A stretch of 64,000 nucleotides of DNA, taken from positions 1 to 64,000 of the forward strand of contig NZ_JANQBD010000011.1 in assembly GCF_024722015.1 (NCBI RefSeq), in the 5' to 3' direction. Of the stretch, positions 61,802-64,000 are shown piece after piece (position 1 is the stretch's first letter; the number at the start of each line of letters is the position of its first letter). Source of the stretch: Paenibacillus radicis (ex Xue et al. 2023) (GTDB lineage Bacteria; Bacillota; Bacilli; Paenibacillales; NBRC-103111). Both the position numbers and the translations under genes were made by a program. The notes below the pieces were generated by a model. It had not been told where the DNA came from and made no database searches. It saw only the letters and a list, made by a program, of their open reading frames with translations.

Positions 61802-62171
61802 AATGAAGTCCTCCTAAGCTGTTAATATAGTAGAGCTACTTGAATACTAACGGTGCGAATCAACGATCAGTACCGCCGGCCCCAAGGCTAAACTCATTAT
61901 ATATTGCGTTTTTCACGGATGTTTGCCTGTTCCGCGTCACTTCTTGCCTAATTCACCGGAACGTTCCCGACCTCTGACTGCGCATGAAAGAATATGAAGG
62001 TAACTGACGTCCGATATTCCGCGGGTAAAACAAGAAAACCCGCCAAGCCTGATGGCTGCGGGGTACGAGGGAATAATCGGGGGCGTATGCATCTCGGTCC
62101 GTATAGTCCGACACAGGGAAGATGACAGCTTTGGTGCCATCCCATACGGTTGATCAGTCCAGTACTTGTAT
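61802..62171. other. Gene-poor stretch
   Basis: Between the SDR relic and the AraC relic. A minus-strand open stretch (WDGTKAVIFPVSDYTDRDAY, near 62145-62085) reads like coding sequence but has no start and I do not recognise it. Confidence 0.3.
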
Positions 62172-62664
62172 TTATCGACGTAATTTAGCGATGTCTCTCC
62201 TTGGCGGGCTCCCGAAAAAGCGGCTGTAGTCTCTGTTAAATTGAGAGGTGCTCACATACCCCACTAGCAGGCATGCAGAGGTCGCATCCATTGAACTGGA
62301 GACCATCAGACGTCTCGCTTCATGAAGGCCAGCGCTTTTTGGTATTGTAGCGGGCTCATCGAAGTGACGGACTTAAAATGCTCGCGAAACGAGGACTCGC
62401 TCATGTGTACCAGCTCGGCCAAGTCTGCAACCTTCATCTGCTGGGAGAAGTTGTCGCATAGCCAAGCAATCGCCTTCGCAACTCGCTGCACGCTGGAATC
62501 CGCAAAACCCATTTCAGCGACGTGAACGCCGATGGGGCTGCGCAGGACTCGTATCAAAATCTCATCCATCACGAGTGGGGCAAGCAATTCAGCATCGCCG
62601 GGATTCAGCAGACAATCCATCAGCCTCTTTACCGCGCCCATAATGCCCAAATCGGCGCTCGGGT
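62172..62664 (-). pseudogene. AraC-family regulator, truncated and frameshifted
   Basis: The frame from about 62664 gives the end of an AraC_N domain ([35 protein letters not shown]) and the first HTH (MKVADLAELVHMSESSFREH, FKSVTSMSPLQYQKAL). After KAL a single-base shift breaks it; the second HTH continues in another frame (LHEARRLMVSSSMDATSACL, VGYVSTSQFNRDYSRFFG) to a stop at 62172. It is a relative of the intact regulator at 52946. The 5' end is fused to an argC fragment. Confidence 0.8.
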
Positions 62665-62837
62665 AGACAAAGAAAAACGATGTCCGCATCATTCAGAAAT
62701 CTACTCCGTTCTTCAGGATTTTTTCTTTTGTGGGAGTCGATCTTGAGAACTTCAATGTCTGATCGTTTTGACAGATACTCAAATATCTTTAAACCTGTAG
62801 TACCTTCCTGTCCATCAACATATACTTTATATTTCAT
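62662..62837 (-). pseudogene. argC: 5' fragment of argC (N-acetyl-gamma-glutamyl-phosphate reductase)
   Basis: ATG 62837, with GGAGGGAG five bases upstream, begins [50 protein letters not shown]: the NAD(P)-binding start of the short (type 2) ArgC of arginine biosynthesis. The homology stops at about 62662, where AraC sequence begins in another frame. Only about 58 of some 300 residues remain, so it cannot be active. Confidence 0.8.
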
Positions 62838-62848
62838 AATCTCCCTCC

Positions 62849-62896
62849 AAAACATAGAATATAAATACATTATAATGTATATATATTCTATGTTTT
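62849..62896 (-). promoter_or_regulatory. 48-bp near-perfect palindrome before argC, probable ArgR site
   Basis: The palindrome spans 62849-62896 with one mismatched pair (ends AAAACATAGAAT / ATTCTATGTTTT, centre ATTATAAT). The GAATATAAAT and ATATATATTC halves resemble ARG boxes (consensus near TGAATWWWWATTCA), 12 bases upstream of the argC start. Confidence 0.6.
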
Positions 62897-63023
62897 TGAA
62901 TTTCCATCCATCCTTATTTGCAATTACATAAATGTTTTCATGAAAGATAAACGGATCATCCTTGTATTGAGGATTTGACAACATTTTAGGGAGATAGTAG
63001 ACAAACATATAAGGGGTCACGTC

Positions 63024-63275
63024 GTGAAAGAGAAAAAGCCACTCATTTTCTGGTTTATTCCGCTAATGATTTTAGGGTTGGGAGCGCTTCCAAGCGTTAG
63101 AGAAAGCTTTTGGTGGGAAGCGCTTGGGGCACTCCTATTTGTGATTTTCATCGTTATTTACGGTTGGTCTTGGCTTGATGCGGTTCAGGAACAACGTAAA
63201 TTATTTAAAGAAGCTGAGCAGGCAACGATTCAAGAAAACAGCACAAATACTGGGCCTTACCGTAAGTCATCTTAG
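63024..63275 (+). CDS. Small two-helix membrane protein of unknown function
   Basis: 83 residues: a basic start (MKEKKP), a first helix ([17 protein letters not shown]), a second ([19 protein letters not shown]) and a charged tail ([20 protein letters not shown]). The start is GTG with AAGGGG eight bases upstream. I do not recognise it. No operon partner lies near. Confidence 0.5.
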   Translation: MKEKKPLIFWFIPLMILGLGALPSVRESFWWEALGALLFVIFIVIYGWSWLDAVQEQRKLFKEAEQATIQENSTNTGPYRKSS

Positions 63276-63406
63276 ATGGCTAGGGAATAACTCCTTATTC
63301 TCATTCTACAGAAAACAGGCCAAACCTACACCTATTTACTCACCAAAAAAAGCCGTGAGCTGCCCTTCCAAAGGGGCTCTGTCGCCGCCAATCACGAAAT
63401 TGCCAA

Positions 63407-64000
63407 CTAATTCACCGAGCTTGCGCAGCGTAATGCTTCCAGCCTTTTTGCTCGCTCATACGCTTTATGTAAAAACTCTTTAGCCGTTAAATCCTCATAA
63501 TCCCAATTCATAGCCTCTATTGCAGTCGCACCTGAATAATTCGTTTGCGCAATTTTTTTCATGGTTGTAGACCAATCAATCGTGCCGTCAAAGGGTAACC
63601 CGTGTTGGGCACGACTTCCGTTATTATCATGTAAATGGAGTGCCATCACCCGGGAACCGTACATAGATAATAAATCAACGCCTGGATAGTAGCGGTAGTG
63701 ATGTCCGCAGTCATAACAGAATCCGATACGCAGGGAATCCACTTGCTCCAGCACATAGGCCAAATTGGTAAGATTCCGTAAATTCTCCAGTGCAACATTG
63801 ACACCAAGCTGTTCAGCTTTTTCAGTGATTCTCTTGATTCTATCCAGTCCCAATGCATTATATGGATTGTCTTCTTTGGGCAGGTGCACCACCATTGTTG
63901 GAATCTCAAATTCGGCGCAATCTGCAACACATTGCAAATAACAATCGGTTAAGGCTTCACCGTCCAGATTGTCAAGCCAGAGGCTGTGTTGGTTTTTGAC
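63407..64000 (-). CDS. Sugar phosphate isomerase/epimerase (xylose-isomerase-like TIM barrel), partial
   Basis: The C-terminal part of an AP-endonuclease-2/IolE-like TIM barrel; the frame stays open to the right edge, so the N terminus is missing. Visible: VVHLPKED, VNVALENLRNLTN (metal-binding Glu), IGFCYDCGHHYRYYPGVDLL (Asp/His ligands), VMALHLHDNNGSRAQHGLPF (His, Asp) and TAIEAMNWDYEDLTAKEF (Glu). All expected divalent-metal ligands of the family are present. The substrate is unknown. Confidence 0.8.
   Translation of the reverse strand, partial: VKNQHSLWLDNLDGEALTDCYLQCVADCAEFEIPTMVVHLPKEDNPYNALGLDRIKRITEKAEQLGVNVALENLRNLTNLAYVLEQVDSLRIGFCYDCGHHYRYYPGVDLLSMYGSRVMALHLHDNNGSRAQHGLPFDGTIDWSTTMKKIAQTNYSGATAIEAMNWDYEDLTAKEFLHKAYERAKRLEALRCASSVN

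Noticed and set aside
61937..62145. Minus-strand ORFs of 65-67 codons next to the SDR relic
   Set aside because: No ribosome binding site and no recognisable family; a third frame looks more protein-like but has no start.

Overview
This 64-kb window comes from the chromosome of a low-to-mid-GC, Gram-positive, spore-former-like bacterium, most probably a member of the Paenibacillaceae. The evidence is strong AGGAGG-type ribosome binding sites, many TTG and GTG starts, lipobox lipoproteins, an LplB/LplC/YtcQ-type sugar ABC transporter with no ATPase gene of its own, a membrane-bound AraC sensor-regulator, and a giant surface protein ending in three SLH domains. No rRNA, tRNA or CRISPR array was seen.

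Layout. The left edge (1-534) holds what looks like a piece of a group II intron next to a palindromic repeat. Next come a WYL-domain regulator divergent from an MFS exporter (0.5-2.8 kb), a four-gene BMP-type nucleoside ABC importer (2.9-7.7 kb), and a small DUF2306 membrane protein. From 9.2 to 15.4 kb there is a glycan-catabolism operon: sialidase-like protein, NAL/DHDPS-family aldolase, substrate-binding lipoprotein and two permeases. It is bracketed by two 121-bp copies of a structured repeat and is probably controlled by the AraC-type membrane regulator at 16.6-18.9 kb. The interval 19.2-29.5 kb is one gene for a ~3,430-residue cell-surface protein: GLUG repeats, an InlB-like repeat, twenty tandem 94-residue repeats of two types, then SLH domains. 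A histidine kinase/BTAD-type response regulator pair follows. The interval 32.9-36.7 kb is a scrap yard: an EamA transporter in three pieces and two orientations, a Tn554-type integrase remnant with an internal stop, an asparaginase fragment, and a GC-rich acetyltransferase.

The most interesting system is the 36.8-47.5 kb block. An Opp/Dpp-type importer (five genes) is followed on the same strand by an AtuA-family (DUF1446) protein, a DUF4387 protein, glutarate 2-hydroxylase (GlaH/CsiD) and L-2-hydroxyglutarate oxidase (LhgO), with a divergent GntR/UTRA regulator. GlaH and LhgO turn glutarate into 2-oxoglutarate. The AtuA/DUF4387 pair probably makes glutarate, or a close analogue, from an imported compound, but their chemistry is unknown. 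Good sigma-A promoters with palindromes precede oppA, gntR and atuA.

The right third (47.6-64 kb) is a series of small regulator-effector modules. They are an Lsa-type ABC-F ribosome protection protein behind a leader-peptide attenuator; a TetR/MFS/peroxiredoxin group with a 32-bp perfect palindromic operator; HAD phosphatase; AraC divergent from two aldo-keto reductases; an orphan SdpR/SdpI pair; a nitroreductase; an Rrf2 regulator; and an AraC/phytanoyl-CoA dioxygenase pair. The last 3.5 kb is decayed: an MFS fragment, a frameshifted SDR gene, a frameshifted AraC gene fused to a 5' fragment of argC, then a small membrane protein and the C-terminal part of a sugar phosphate isomerase/epimerase that runs off the right edge.
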